A stretch of DNA of 64,000 bases from positions 3,264,001-3,328,000 of the forward strand of contig NC_068556.1 of assembly GCF_022201045.2 (NCBI RefSeq). Reading direction: 5' to 3'. The DNA comes from Citrus sinensis. Lineage: Eukaryota; Streptophyta; Magnoliopsida; Sapindales; Rutaceae. Below are positions 1 through 11,804 of this stretch, in pieces. Under the pieces are notes generated by a model. The model was not told the DNA's origin, ran no database searches, and saw only the letters and a list, made by a program, of their open reading frames with translations. A program made the position numbers and the translations under genes. Numbering within the stretch: position 1 is the stretch's first letter; every line of letters begins with the position of its first letter.

Positions 1-620
1 CATAAGGAGCTATAATATTTTAGGATTTATCTTTCACGAGCTTGCGTAATGAAACGCAATGCATCAGCTATTCTAGTAACTCATATCTAACAGCTGCTCC
101 CTAAAACAACAAAATAGCGTGTGTTGTGCCGTGTGGGGTATCGAAAAATTTATGCGGGGGACATTTGCACACATCAGTTATAAACAATTAATATTATATT
201 GTTAAGTAGTAGTAGTTAAAAGTAAAAAAATATATATATTATATTATATATACGTATGGTTATGTATTATTGTTCAATAATGACCAAATAGTTTATTATT
301 TATTGCTCAATAATGGGATAATAGGACAGATATTTTTGCATTAGTTTATGTTAATTATTAGGAGGTTAGGTAATGATCCTTGAAGTTATAGTTTATTTAT
401 ATTAATTGTCTTTTTATTAGATTTATCTTTTTGTTAGGTAAAGGAAAAATATATCATGTTTTTCTATATAATGTGACATGTAATATATCATTTATTAAGT
501 GATTGACAAAATTTGAGTAAATTAATTTCTTTATCTTATCATTTTAAAGAGATCATTTACTTGAAAAAAAAAAAAAACTTTTCATTGCCTTTATGTAACA
601 ACACAACACTAATGTTACAT
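1..620. other. AT-rich intergenic DNA
   Basis: No gene could be supported. The stretch is AT-rich with a small TA/TATAT tract near 225-255. The short open frames here have no recognisable content until the CCD8-like relic that starts near 632. Confidence 0.6.
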
Positions 621-631
621 ATAAACAAACT

Positions 632-823
632 GAACGGGCTTGGAAGGTTGACAATACCTTTGGATGGGCGTCCATTAGGGAAGTTGGAGATCAGTTGAAC
701 CAGATGAACATGGACGACGCATGGACATGTATGACGTCAACTCTGAATATTTGGGCAGGAGATACAGATGTGACTATGCTTGCGGAGCCCAAGGCCCAAG
801 CAAATTTCCCAACGCCCTCACCG
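632..823 (+). pseudogene. Relic of CCD8 exon 4
   Basis: The translation follows exon 4 of the intact CCD8 gene at 14782-14971 almost from end to end. It begins with a GRLTIPLDG-like block (intact gene: GRFRIPFDG). After a frameshift near 689-692 it continues as DEHGRRMDMY, YLGRRYRCDYACGA and KFPNALT. In the original frame two stops follow the frameshift at once, so the piece cannot code. No remnants of the other CCD8 exons were seen next to it, and it runs into a TAA where the real exon has a splice donor. It looks like an old partial duplication of CCD8, on the same strand, about 11 kb upstream of the living gene. A relic of another CCD-family member is less likely because the matching residues are those typical of CCD8. 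Confidence 0.8.
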
Positions 824-2097
824 GGCAATAATTAAATTGACTGAACAATTATCATTCATAAATCTTAACTTAGTTAAAACAACAAATTGCCCCGGCTAGT
901 TTTTATTTAATTTGGTCACTGGGATATCTCGATGATGTTCCCCTTTTCTAGCTACATACATCTATGCATTCAGAATACACCCCTAGGGCACGTACTTTGC
1001 TCTATGGCCTGAATCCTCAACCGCAGGATTGATGTTCTGGGCCTCCTGGTGGATCCCAACTCAATAAGATACCGACTGTCATCGGGTTTGTAGCTCAACA
1101 TTCGGACCCCACGAGAGCTTTTAATGATCTTTCCACAAATTATCTCCCCAAATTTTAGTGGGAGTAGACATGATCATCTTATGTTTTTGGGTAGAGTGGT
1201 TGTGGTCTCGTCTCCACTGATGCTTATTTCCACACGTTAAATCTCTGGGATCTGTTGTAAATGCATGTACTTAAATTTTTAACATACATCATCTACAGAT
1301 GATAATCATAAGTGCTAAAATATACGACCACCTGCAGCGCACCATTTGTTAAGGTATATTTCCAAATACATTCACGGATAAACAAAAACACTTCGAATCC
1401 ACACTGAAGCAAAAGTCAGCATATGACCACTTAGAAAATCGCATGATGATTGTATAAAATCTAGAAATAAGGTGAAAAATTAACCTGGGGCTATAACAAC
1501 AAAATAAAAGACAAGGAACGAACGGTAGAAATTTAGGTATGAAATTAAAATCTGTTGAAAAAATAGCATATCAATATGTTATTTTGAGGGCATATTTTGA
1601 GTGGGTCCCACATAACGAAAGTGAAAAATCTTGTAAAGTTCGGGTTCTACTCCGTGAATACTTCGAAAGTGTATATTTATTTACTCAAAATGGTGCTTGG
1701 ATGAATGACAAATTATTTTTCAAAGTGCACCATTGAAGATGAAAATTTGAAAGGAAATGAGGTTTATTCCACAAAGGAAAAATAAGTCAAGAGGTTTGTG
1801 TTTATATATAGACACTTACCCATGCATAAGCAAAAATTATAAGGATAGATGCTCTCTCCACGCGCGTGTGTGCAGAGGGGGTTCAAATCCAAGGCTTTCC
1901 TTTTAAATTTTTTTTGTAACAGTTTCACGTTTTTGAATTCAAAGGATTTATAACAGCTTTGTAATTATTTTTTGGGCTATTATGCAATTCAATTTTTGAA
2001 ATCAATTGACTGAATTGAATTTAAACAATTCAATTAGTTGTTATAACAATTAATTGGCATATATTGAATTCGGAAATTCAATACTATGCTACTGTTA

Positions 2098-2196
2098 CTT
2101 CTTCTTCATTTCCAGTTGTTGTTCTTATTATTTCTTCTTCATTTCCAGTTGATGTTCTTACTATTTTTTCTTCATTTCCAGTTGCTGTTCTTACCT
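2098..2196. repeat. 33-bp tandem repeat, about 3 copies
   Basis: The unit contains TTCTTCATTTCCAGTTG followed by TTCTTA. It recurs with a 33-bp period, with starts of the TTCATTTCCAG core at 2105, 2138 and 2171. A weaker fourth unit (AAATTCCAATTGTTG) follows near 2205. Confidence 0.8.
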
Positions 2197-4829
2197 TTTT
2201 TTTTTAAATTCCAATTGTTGTTTTCTTACTGTTCTTAATTGTTAACTCACTGTTTTATTTGTTTTTTTTTAACAAAATCTACCACTAAATCCGCTTTTCT
2301 AAGTTTATAAATAGCGGCCAAAAGGATTGAGAAAGGATTTTTAACCATTTTCTCACTAAACAAATAGAAAACTAGAAATAACCAATTCAGATTTACTTGA
2401 ATTTATAAAACACAAAACTAACAAGAGCATTAAGAGTGCCTTCATAGATACAAGTTTACGTGATATTTGTAAAGAAACATTTGAAGAAAAAGAAAGTTCT
2501 CGAACAAAGAAAATATTCAGGTAAATCCTAAATTATTATTAGATAAATTTTCTGTTCCCGATCGTTGAATGATTTTATCACCTTCAACAATAATTCAAAA
2601 AAAAAAAAAAAGCAAAAAAAGCTCCAGATCAATTGTTGCGTCTCGAAAATAACCTCTTAGCAGAGTCCCAATCATTATAGTTATAGTATAGCTAGGAAAT
2701 ATATGCTTAATAAAAGCAAGGACAATCTCACACTTGCCAATATTTGTGAGTTCGAAATTTTGAATCCTACGGGAGAAAAAAAGAAGAAGAAGAAGAAAGC
2801 GAGACACTTTCATTAACTGTTATATATATAATAGTTATTGTTCAACCGAGAAACTAGAATTTATACACAAATTAAGAACCGACAATAACAATGAGATTTT
2901 AATGGTTTGACCAAATCATAATGATATACAATAAAACTTCTGCATAGTCAGAACTGAGAATATTGAGAACATACTAATTTTATTATTCTGAGAAGGTTAT
3001 AATTTAATAGATGTGTACATGTAAAGTATATGCTATATTAATAATTAATTAATAGGGCATGTCAAATCAAATCTATAGGCATTGAGATAAAATTTAGAAA
3101 ACTAGTAATGTTGGAAATATGCAAAGTTATCTTAAAAGTTTAAATGTTTGTATTCTCTTTAATGTTTTTCTCTCAATGTGAATTCTATAAATATTGTATA
3201 ATGATTTAGTAATAACTCTAAAGTATAAATTATTGTCCCAAATAACTTTAGAAATATATTTTATTGAATCCTAAACCTTTAATATAGGTAAGTTCATTAA
3301 GATGAAATCTAGAAAATTATAAATTACTACAAGATGAAGTTTATTCTTATTCATAATAAGCCCAAATTGAAACCCAATTTTTTTATGACTACATATAGAT
3401 TATTCCTATAAAGAGAATCATTATATAGAGATTCTATTGAATTTGGAAAAGATCCTAAGGTTTGAATGTTAATGAATAAAGTAATTATACATCAGTTTGA
3501 AATTATCTCAATAATGATCATACACATAAAAAATCAACTATTATTTAAACACATAACAATTATTGATTGGTGATACGTCATTTAAGATACAAAATTTTGT
3601 AAGCATATATATCACTACTCTAAAAAAATATCTTTATTTTAAGAAATCATAAAAATTCAAAGGCTTTTATATTATTACTCCAAACTCAAATTCAACTCTA
3701 AATTTTTTAGGTTTAGGAGAACTTTTTTAAGGGTGGTGATATTTTCACCGGAAAGTCAATAATAACATAGTTTGGAGATCTACCAATTCTATATGAAAAT
3801 TACTGTATATATTGTAAGTTAATACAAATGGTTTCAAACAAATCTGTGATAGCTAAGTTACGTCTTGAAGATACCGTAGGGTTAATGTATTGCAAGTTAA
3901 TTACAAAGTACAAGCGGTTGCAAACAAGTCTATGCTAGCTAAGTCGGTCGTATAAAAAAATATTGAGATTACAAATCTATTACTAAAAGCACAATTTTGA
4001 TGACAATGACTCCATTGGAACACGGACGTATTTAAATTTCATGTTGTCTAATTCAATATAATCTCAGTAAATTCAACTGCGATAAGTCAGTCTTTAGAAT
4101 ATAAGACGTATTTAACTTTCATGCTGCCTATTTCAAGCAAGCCAAGCAATTAATCTCGTCATAACCAAAAGCAGAATTTTGTTGCCACTAACAGTCACTC
4201 CATTGAAGAAGATACGGGCTCCTTCATTAATCTCCATAAACGAAAAAAGTTAACAAAAATAATAATAAAAAAAACTACACCAATGACAAATGTCATCCAA
4301 TAGGGTAACATGGTGGCGGTTTTTAATGGTTTCTTGAGTAAGCACGGTTGTCTTTTTGTATATATAAAACAGTAATTGTAATTGTTTTCATAGAAAACGA
4401 CAATCCTTTCATTGAATTTTTCTATTTGGTTGCTTTCAAAAGTTGAAGAATGAAAATTAATTTAGAACGTTTAAATCGAGATCAAGAAAGGAATAAATAA
4501 CTCCTCCGAAATTTTTGAGTCTTGGTTTTTAGCAAACAGCCACATTTCATCAAAATGTTTACATAGCCTTTTAATCTTTTCGATTATCCTGATACAATCC
4601 CTTTCAAAATAAAAACCAGATTACAACTCTAATTAATTAGACTACAAATGAATCACATAAAGATGCTATTCTCACATTCATATAGACTGTAATATATTTA
4701 TTGTGTGATGCACATATGGAAAGACTCCAAATCATTATGTGATGCGTATACAGTAAAGAGCAATAATTATGACATACACAAATGGAAATAATTAGATATA
4801 CACATATATAAAAAATAAAGATTATTTTG

Positions 4830-4831
<2 letters not shown>

Positions 4832-4896
<65 letters not shown>
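4832..4896. repeat. TA dinucleotide microsatellite
   Basis: An uninterrupted run of about 32 TA units. It explains the long Ile-Tyr repeats in the open frame on the minus strand, which is not a gene. Confidence 0.95.
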
Positions 4897-4898
<2 letters not shown>

Positions 4899-6768
4899 TT
4901 CAATCAAGATTTCACTGTGCATGTGAATTTAGAAGATGAATCCCTCATTCATAATATTTGTATTAGTAAATTTCTGGTATAAATAAATATTTGAGTCATT
5001 AAAAAAAATCAGAGTGAAATTTACTTTATACAGTTCTTTAAAAGTTTTCAAGGTTATTTGGCAAATAGGAATTGACGAGTTTAAGATTCAAGGAAGCAGT
5101 GAAGTACCCAAAATATATATGCTTAAGATTGCTATCCATCATTTATCACATTCACATCAATAAATTTCAACTAAAAAGACATTAGAAAACATCCAAGAAG
5201 AGTAAATACAAAGAAACAATTCCAGCATCAATCTTTTGGGCCTTGAAAACGTTTTTAAGAGTTTTGTAAGAGCATCTAACACCTCAGGTTCTACAAAAAC
5301 CCTTATATGGCATTTTTTTTTTAATTATACTTTTTAACTCAAAGATTTAAGTTGATATATAAGCAAAATTTATTAATATTAAATGTAAGACTTACGTCTT
5401 AAAAAATCAATTCAAATGAGATGCAGGTCCAATTTTAGGGCCACAAAGATCTCAAAGAATTGGTTAAAATTAAAACAGATGTGCGTTTGAACGGATATCT
5501 ATTTCTTTGATACTATTTTACTCAAATGATTACACCAAAACTTTGAATTAGTAGGTAAGAACTTTTTTTTTTTCAATTTTTTCATAATTTAGCTTCCTCT
5601 TCACCTTCGTTTAATCACTTAGGGGTATCAATTGCTTGAGTTGGCCTAATTAACTTGGAAGAACAATATAAATATTCATTTTAATTCTCAATAATTAACT
5701 CGGGAAAAAAAAATGATGTATGCACACGGGCACACGTTGGCACGTTAGACCAAATTAAAGCAAAACGATTCCTTTCTCCAACAACTCATTCAACGTGTTA
5801 GGAAGAAGACATGTAACTTTGCATAAACAACAGTCACATTGCAAACATGATTTGGGCGCTCCACTAATTAATGTATTTTTAATTAACACCGAATTAAATT
5901 AATCAAAGTGTGGCTTGATGTGGGGGAACCCTCAATCTGTCTGCCACTCTCAAGCAATTATGTCAATCTATGATTGACAGTATACTGTGGAAATCAGCGA
6001 AGCATTAATTGAAAGGACATCATAAGCAATCAAAAGGGTCTTGATTTCTCCGTATAATAAAACTTGGTCCTCCAATAGAGAAACCGAACGGACCTTGGAT
6101 GAAAGCACTTTAGCGCAAGTGGGTCGCTAATTTCTTTTTTTCTTTCTTTCTTCTTTTTTTTAATTTGACTTAACTAAAATCCGGAGTTTCTTCACTTTTG
6201 GTATATCTTTAGCTATTTTCTTTTTGTTCAAGCAAGAAATTTGAAGATAAATTTGCGGGTGAAATTTAGTTAATTTGGTCAAAAAAACGCTAACCACTCC
6301 CTGGATTCAAACCTAGGATTAACCTTAGATCTAATAACTTTATATGACATTTTGATTTAAACCTGGTCTCCTATTTCATTTGTCGAAATCTGAAAGTCAA
6401 AAATAATTGTTATAAAATATTTATTTAAGCCACTTATTAAAAAAATTATAACCGGTCATTTAGTTTGGCTTTCATAAGTCACATTATCAACCCCAAAGCT
6501 GTAATAAGTGACACAAAAGTACGACCAATCAAATTATATTTTTGTTTAGTTACAACCTAGTGTTAATGTAAGTTATATCATAATATAATTTATTAAGGTC
6601 AAAATTTTTAAATTTGAAAAAATCTTAGGTGATAGAGAGGGTACAATAACACATCATAGGAAGATAATCACATCCCACGTCAAGTAGGAAGTGAGGATAG
6701 TTTTTTGAACAAAGTAAATAAGTTCAGGGCAACCATCAACCTATGAACTAGTTTTCAGTATAAGTCAA

Positions 6769-7290
6769 GGACCTATTTGATAATTGCTTTTAAAAATTAT
6801 CTTAAAGAGTTTTTTATAGCAAAATTTTGAAAACTTGATTTTGAGAATCAATTTTATACTTAATACAATTTCATATATATCCTCATATTTTTTTAAAAAA
6901 ATCTAAAATTATTCTTATAGATTAGGAAATAATTACTTTAAAGAAATTATTATTTTACCAATTGTATCAAGATAAAAAAAATAAACATTAAATTAATAAT
7001 ACAAAATATATTTTAGTTATCAATTTATACACTCAATAAAAAATATTTTATATACATGTTTATAAATGTATAAAAAAATTTATTCGACATTATATCCAAT
7101 TTATTCATTTACATTCTTACAATAGTTTAATAGTATGATTTACAAAAATACAGATAATTACTTTTAAAACTCACAACACTTTTGAAAATAAAATTTACCA
7201 AATATTTAACTAATTCTTTTCATAGTTAATTATTTCTATAACATATCTAAAGAAGTTATTTTAAAAGTTATAGAAATACCAAACTAGCCT
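6769..7290 (-). mobile_element. Inverted-repeat MITE, copy A
   Basis: The reverse complement of the right end (GGCTAGTTTGGTATTTC, then TATAACTTTTAAAATAA and TTGGTAAATTTTATTTTC) follows the left end of the element at 10374-11113 for over 100 bases. The left end here (GACCTATTTGATAATTG) is a weaker inverted copy of the right end. Ends are approximate and no clean target-site duplication was seen. There is no coding sequence, so it would be non-autonomous. The superfamily is not settled; the GGCCNGTTTGG-like terminus suggests Harbinger/Tourist or hAT. Confidence 0.6.
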
Positions 7291-7496
7291 AAAATCATCA
7301 AGTTTTTATAGTGGTAATAGAGCCAAATCATTAAAAAATGACGTTCATACTAACTTTTGACCCAAAAAATTAGAAATAAAATTATTAGAAAAAAGATTGT
7401 ACTTGTTAATACCTAATGAAGATCCAAAATTAAGACTATTATAAATATGCATAAATGTAAGAATCATTTTCATTATATAAGACCGATATGGGGCAA

Positions 7497-7650
7497 GAAA
7501 TCATGGTCATAAGAAAATACAAATTTGGAAGATAAATCCATAATTTATGATGATTTGATTATATATTCTCTAGGAAATCATGGTCATAATAAAATACAAA
7601 TTTAGAAGATAAATCCTTAATTTATGATGTTTTGATTATATATTCTCTAT
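7497..7650. repeat. 77-bp tandem duplication
   Basis: Two head-to-tail copies beginning GAAATCATGGTCATAA and ending TATATATTCTCTA differ at only a few positions. The repeat junction is near 7573/7574. Confidence 0.85.
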
Positions 7651-7749
7651 TTATATCATTCAATTTCTTATATAAGTTAGCTCAGTGAGCCTTAAGTGTC
7701 CACCAAATAATTTCTAATTTTTCTGAAGACTTAACCCTCATGTGATGGA

Positions 7750-7960
7750 CGTGTGTTAAGAAGATAATCACCTGACAATGATAAAGTAAAAAGACTGACT
7801 CGCACATACTAATAGGGTGTTAAGGAGATAATCACATGATAGAGATTAGACAAAAGACTGTTTTTGATGAGGGGTGTTAAAGAGAGAGATAATCACCTAA
7901 TAAGGATCAAGTAAAAAGATCGACCTATGAGTGATGAGGAGTGCTGGAGAGACAACCTCA
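7750..7960. repeat. Degenerate tandem repeat array, GATAATCAC motif
   Basis: Units with the pattern GTGTTAAGGAGATAATCAC, then AAGTAAAAAGACTGAC, recur at about 7753, 7817, 7867 and 7930 with 50-65 bp spacing. A related piece lies near 6655-6690. Confidence 0.6.
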
Positions 7961-10373
7961 CATCTATTAGGGAAAAAAAACTCCTTGAGATAAGTACATA
8001 AGCTTAAGGCAACCAATTTATAAATGTTTTAGGCTCATAGATTTCTATAAAAATAAATTAAAAATAAATTGAAAACATTTGGCTAATCTCTTTTAGATTT
8101 TCACAAATATGGATGAGGTGGATATGCCGCTCCAAATATTACTAAAGGTAAATATATCTTAGTGTATGAATAAAATCTAGAATGTGTCACAATAAAAATA
8201 TTCTTAATTTCTCATAGTAAATAAAAATAGATTCTTGGTAATAAATATACATAGATCTTTAAAAAAATGTTATTTTATTTTCATTTAAAAAAAAAAGAAA
8301 TTAAATTGATTGCAATAGAACCATTCCATGCGAATTCCCTATGTAAATTTTTTCATGAATGGTTTGCCTTTCCTATATATCTCTTTGTTTCAGTGAGTAA
8401 GCACTAACAATTACACACTGTTTCAGGTGACATAAAGATTGATTTTGTGTGCCAATTAGAAGCAAAGACATGAAGGAGACTAATTGGCGAACAATACATA
8501 TATGGATCCTGCTGCAATTATAAGAAATCTGAAACGTCCTCGATTTATGCTAAAATATAGTCAAGTGGCAATTCAAGTTTCCCACTTTCCCTAAAGGAGA
8601 ATGAACGAGAAAACTAGGGGCGGCCATATGATCACAAAATTATGAAAAATGGCTGAAAGCATCATTATTTGGTTTGGACTGGAAACAATTAATATTCCCC
8701 CACTTTCAACGGCCAGATTTTACACTTCTGTTACTCTTTCTCTCGTTCAGTTGCCTCTATGACCACAATTACCTTTTGTTTGCGAAAATACTCATTAATT
8801 TAGTTTTACATTATATTATTTGTTTTAATCATATATATGAGGTTATAAGTAGACAGTCCTAATTAACAACCCTAATGGTAGGCCATGCTAATAACTAGCA
8901 GCAATGAACTCAGTGAAGTGGAGCTCAACAAGTCTCGAGTAGATATAATTGGTTTTGTTTCCAAATTCAGTCCCACACATTTTAAAGCGAATGTTTATAC
9001 TTAGGTTCTGTGTAGTGTCGTGGTGTTGTGGTTTTCATCTCACAAACATCTCCTGTAGAAATAAGCTATACTACTAATTAAAATGAAAATTTATGGTGTG
9101 CTTAATAATATCCAAGTGAAAGTCTTTTGGAATCATTTTTAGAGCTTATCTTTTAGTAAATTACTTTTAGAAAGAGAGATTGTAGTTCTCCTTAATGGTT
9201 TTTTATTATTTAATTTTTTAAAAGCTAAGGAGTGGATAAACCTTAAATTTATTTTTTCACCCCTTATCTCTCCTAATATTAGAACTCAAGTGGTTAGCCA
9301 AATAAAACAACTTGAACAATCTCTTGACCATGCTTTTGGGACCCTTAATATTTTAAGCTTTAACCACTTACCAACAAAAATTTTATAATACTCTATTACC
9401 CCCTAACATTAAAATTTTAAACCAAAATCCAACAAAATTATTTTAATTTCAAGAATTTTGTTCTATTTTATACAAATTCAATGTTTCTTAATGACTTATC
9501 TGTACAACTTTGTTAGTATAATTATTATTTTTTAATTAAAGTGACAAAATATCTATATGACATGATATATTATGAAATTGATTGGTTTATCAAATTCATA
9601 CCATTTACATGTACACATGGTGGGTATTGAAAATTATTGGATTTCGACTTTAAAAAATTAGATTAATCGTGTGTCATAAAATAAATAAATTATTATGACA
9701 CAATAGCACTTTTTTTTAATTGCAATTTAGTGATTTAAGTTAGAAGTGTCAATTAGTCAAATTCAATTTATTTTTAAAGCAATCTTAGATGTCAAAGATG
9801 GTCAAAATACTTACAACACAAAAGAATTAAGTAGGATTTAATTGATTAATTGTCAAACTTCTTCTTTGTCGAAATTCTTAAAAAATAATGTGAAATTTCT
9901 AAAATATATATTTTTAAAAAAAATGGATGGGTCCATAAATTATTACGGGGAATGGGGGAAGGGGTGGTGTTAATCCCCAACCCTCAAAGCATAATTGTAA
10001 GAGTTTCACAAACACTTTACATATTTTATCGGCATAATAACTGCCATTAAACATAAACAAGCCCTTGGCAATTTTGCGATTGAATGATTCATTCGACTTT
10101 TGAATTTCGTTTGATTTATTACGTTATTTTTTTATTTTTATGGTGTAATTAATAATTGAGTTTATTTTATTGGTAAAAAGTTTTATTTTCTTGGTAAAAA
10201 ATTCAGATCATGAGAGCATCCAATTAATCTTGTCTATTTAAAGACTTCCAATTTGAGATTGAACAATTGCTTTAATTTTCATGCCAACGCAGGCTGCGAA
10301 AGAATGACAATAATTTATGTATTTCACTCCAACTAACATGTAAACGAATACATAGGCATCACATGAAGTTATA

Positions 10374-11113
10374 GGGCCAGTTTGGGAATGTTGTAACTTT
10401 CAAAGTAATTGTTGTTAGCTGTGCTATAGAAATAATTAACAGTGAAGAGAATCAGATAAGTGTTTGGTAAATTTTGTTTTCATAAGTATTGTGAGTTTTG
10501 AAAGCAGTTATGGAAGTTTGGTAAAATTTATTTTTAAACTGCTGAGAGAAAAAAAAAGACTAAAATATACATAATGTAGGATAAAATTTACTTATACATA
10601 TAAAAACATATACATATAATATTTTTAACTGTGTATTATAATAATTTTTACTAAAAATAAAATTTATAATATATTGATTTTATTTTTTATCTTAAAACAA
10701 TTGATAATTAAATTTATAATATAGTGAAACAAATTTAATAATAATTCGACCAAAAAATTGATATTAATAAATTTATATTGATGAATTATAATAAAAATGT
10801 ATTAGAATATTGATTTTGTTTTCAATTTGAATAAGGATAATTTTGGGTTCATGTAATAATTTTAAGGATATTTATGAAATTATATTAAAAGTAAAATTGA
10901 TTTTCAAAATTAGAATTTAAAAGCTACTCATTCTCTACTTTTCAAAATCAGCTGTAGAAGGGGTTGATTTTGACGAAAGTAATTTCGAAAATCTAAAAGT
11001 TAATTTTAGTATTTGACAAAAGTGATTTTGATTTTTTTTTTTTACAAAATACTAAAATTAATTTTAAAATTTTTAAAATTACTTTTGAGCCCAAAAACAA
11101 TTCCAAACGGGCC
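10374..11113 (+). mobile_element. Inverted-repeat MITE, copy B
   Basis: The left terminus reads GGGCCAGTTTGGGAATGTTG and the reverse complement of the right terminus reads GGCCCGTTTGGAATTGTT. Both are followed by similar AAAGTAATT blocks, so the 740-bp segment has imperfect terminal inverted repeats. ATA flanks both ends and could be a 3-bp target duplication, but it is too short to be sure. The subterminal GTTTGGTAAATTTT motifs match copy A at 6769-7290. There is no open reading frame of note. Confidence 0.7.
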
Positions 11114-11443
11114 ATAGAATGAAAGTAAATAAATGCAGAATGAATACAATTCTATACACAAATCAAGGTAACTGATTGCTTCCTTGACTATCGTGATAGT
11201 TTCCTTAACACTCGCTAGCTACCATACTAGCATATGCACACATCATTATTACAAGAATGAAGCTAGCTGATACTTATCATATGTTCTCCAAAATTTTGAC
11301 ATAGATAAGCCATTTATATAGACATTATTGGTCTATTATATTGTCCGGTTCTTGGTCACACCTCTATGAGCATCTTTTGCAATCGGGAAACATCATGGGA
11401 GGCGCACATCACATTAACCATCCCTATGCCCAATTACCTAATA

Positions 11444-11552
11444 AAATGAATCATATAAAATAAATTTTATGCCAACAGCGCATACGTATACGTAACCAAA
11501 TGAATCATATAAAATAAATTTTATGCCAACAGCGCATACGTATACGTAACCA
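11444..11552. repeat. 54-bp tandem duplication in CCD8 promoter
   Basis: Two identical head-to-tail copies with a 54-bp period, running 11444-11497 and 11498-11551. Each copy ends in a 12-bp perfect palindrome, TACGTATACGTA, at 11483-11494 and 11537-11548. The palindrome is two overlapping TACGTA boxes of the ACGT type bound by bZIP factors. The repeat sits about 255-360 bp upstream of the CCD8 start codon. Confidence 0.95.
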
Positions 11553-11725
11553 GTGTCTTGTAGTGTAAAGGAATTCCACACAAAGCCATCTACAAAGATT
11601 CCAATAGGTATGGCTGCCTAGTTTCAAACTCCTGGTCTCCAAGAGCAATTTATTTAAATCAAATAGTAATAACAATAATAAACAGTTAAAAAGAAAAAAG
11701 AAATTACTGTCGCTAGCTAGGCCGT

Positions 11726-11737
11726 TATTTATAAATA
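11726..11737 (+). promoter_or_regulatory. Probable TATA box of CCD8
   Basis: TATTTATAAATA lies about 70 bases before the CCD8 ATG at 11805. No ATG occurs between it and the proposed start, so 11805 is the first available start codon. Confidence 0.55.
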
Positions 11738-11804
11738 CGTGTTCATATCACTTAAAACCTTAAGACTTGAATCCTTTCCTTTCATACACCTTAACACTCT
11801 CCTC

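Larger units (their letters stand above)
850..6760. other. Gene-free AT-rich intergenic region
   Basis: No coding gene could be supported over almost 6 kb. It contains a 33-bp tandem repeat (2098-2196), a TATAAATAG motif near 2305, interleaved degenerate direct repeats between about 3810 and 4210, and a long TA microsatellite (4832-4896). Open frames are short and low in complexity. Confidence 0.6.
7300..10370. other. Intergenic DNA with local tandem repeats
   Basis: No gene could be supported. The region contains the 77-bp tandem duplication at 7497-7650 and a degenerate repeat array at about 7750-7960; the rest is AT-rich. Confidence 0.55.

Noticed and set aside
1870-1895. GGGTTCAAATCC, resembling the T-loop of a tRNA gene
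   Set aside because: No acceptor stem, D arm or anticodon arm can be drawn around it; it is a chance match.
1914-2589. Possible solo LTR (starts TGTAACAG, ends TTCAACA, with a TATA-like motif inside)
   Set aside because: No target-site duplication, primer-binding site or second copy is visible in the window; the ends are too weak to call.
4637-4903. Minus-strand open frame of 88 codons
   Set aside because: A third of it is the Ile-Tyr translation of the TA microsatellite; no other feature supports a gene.
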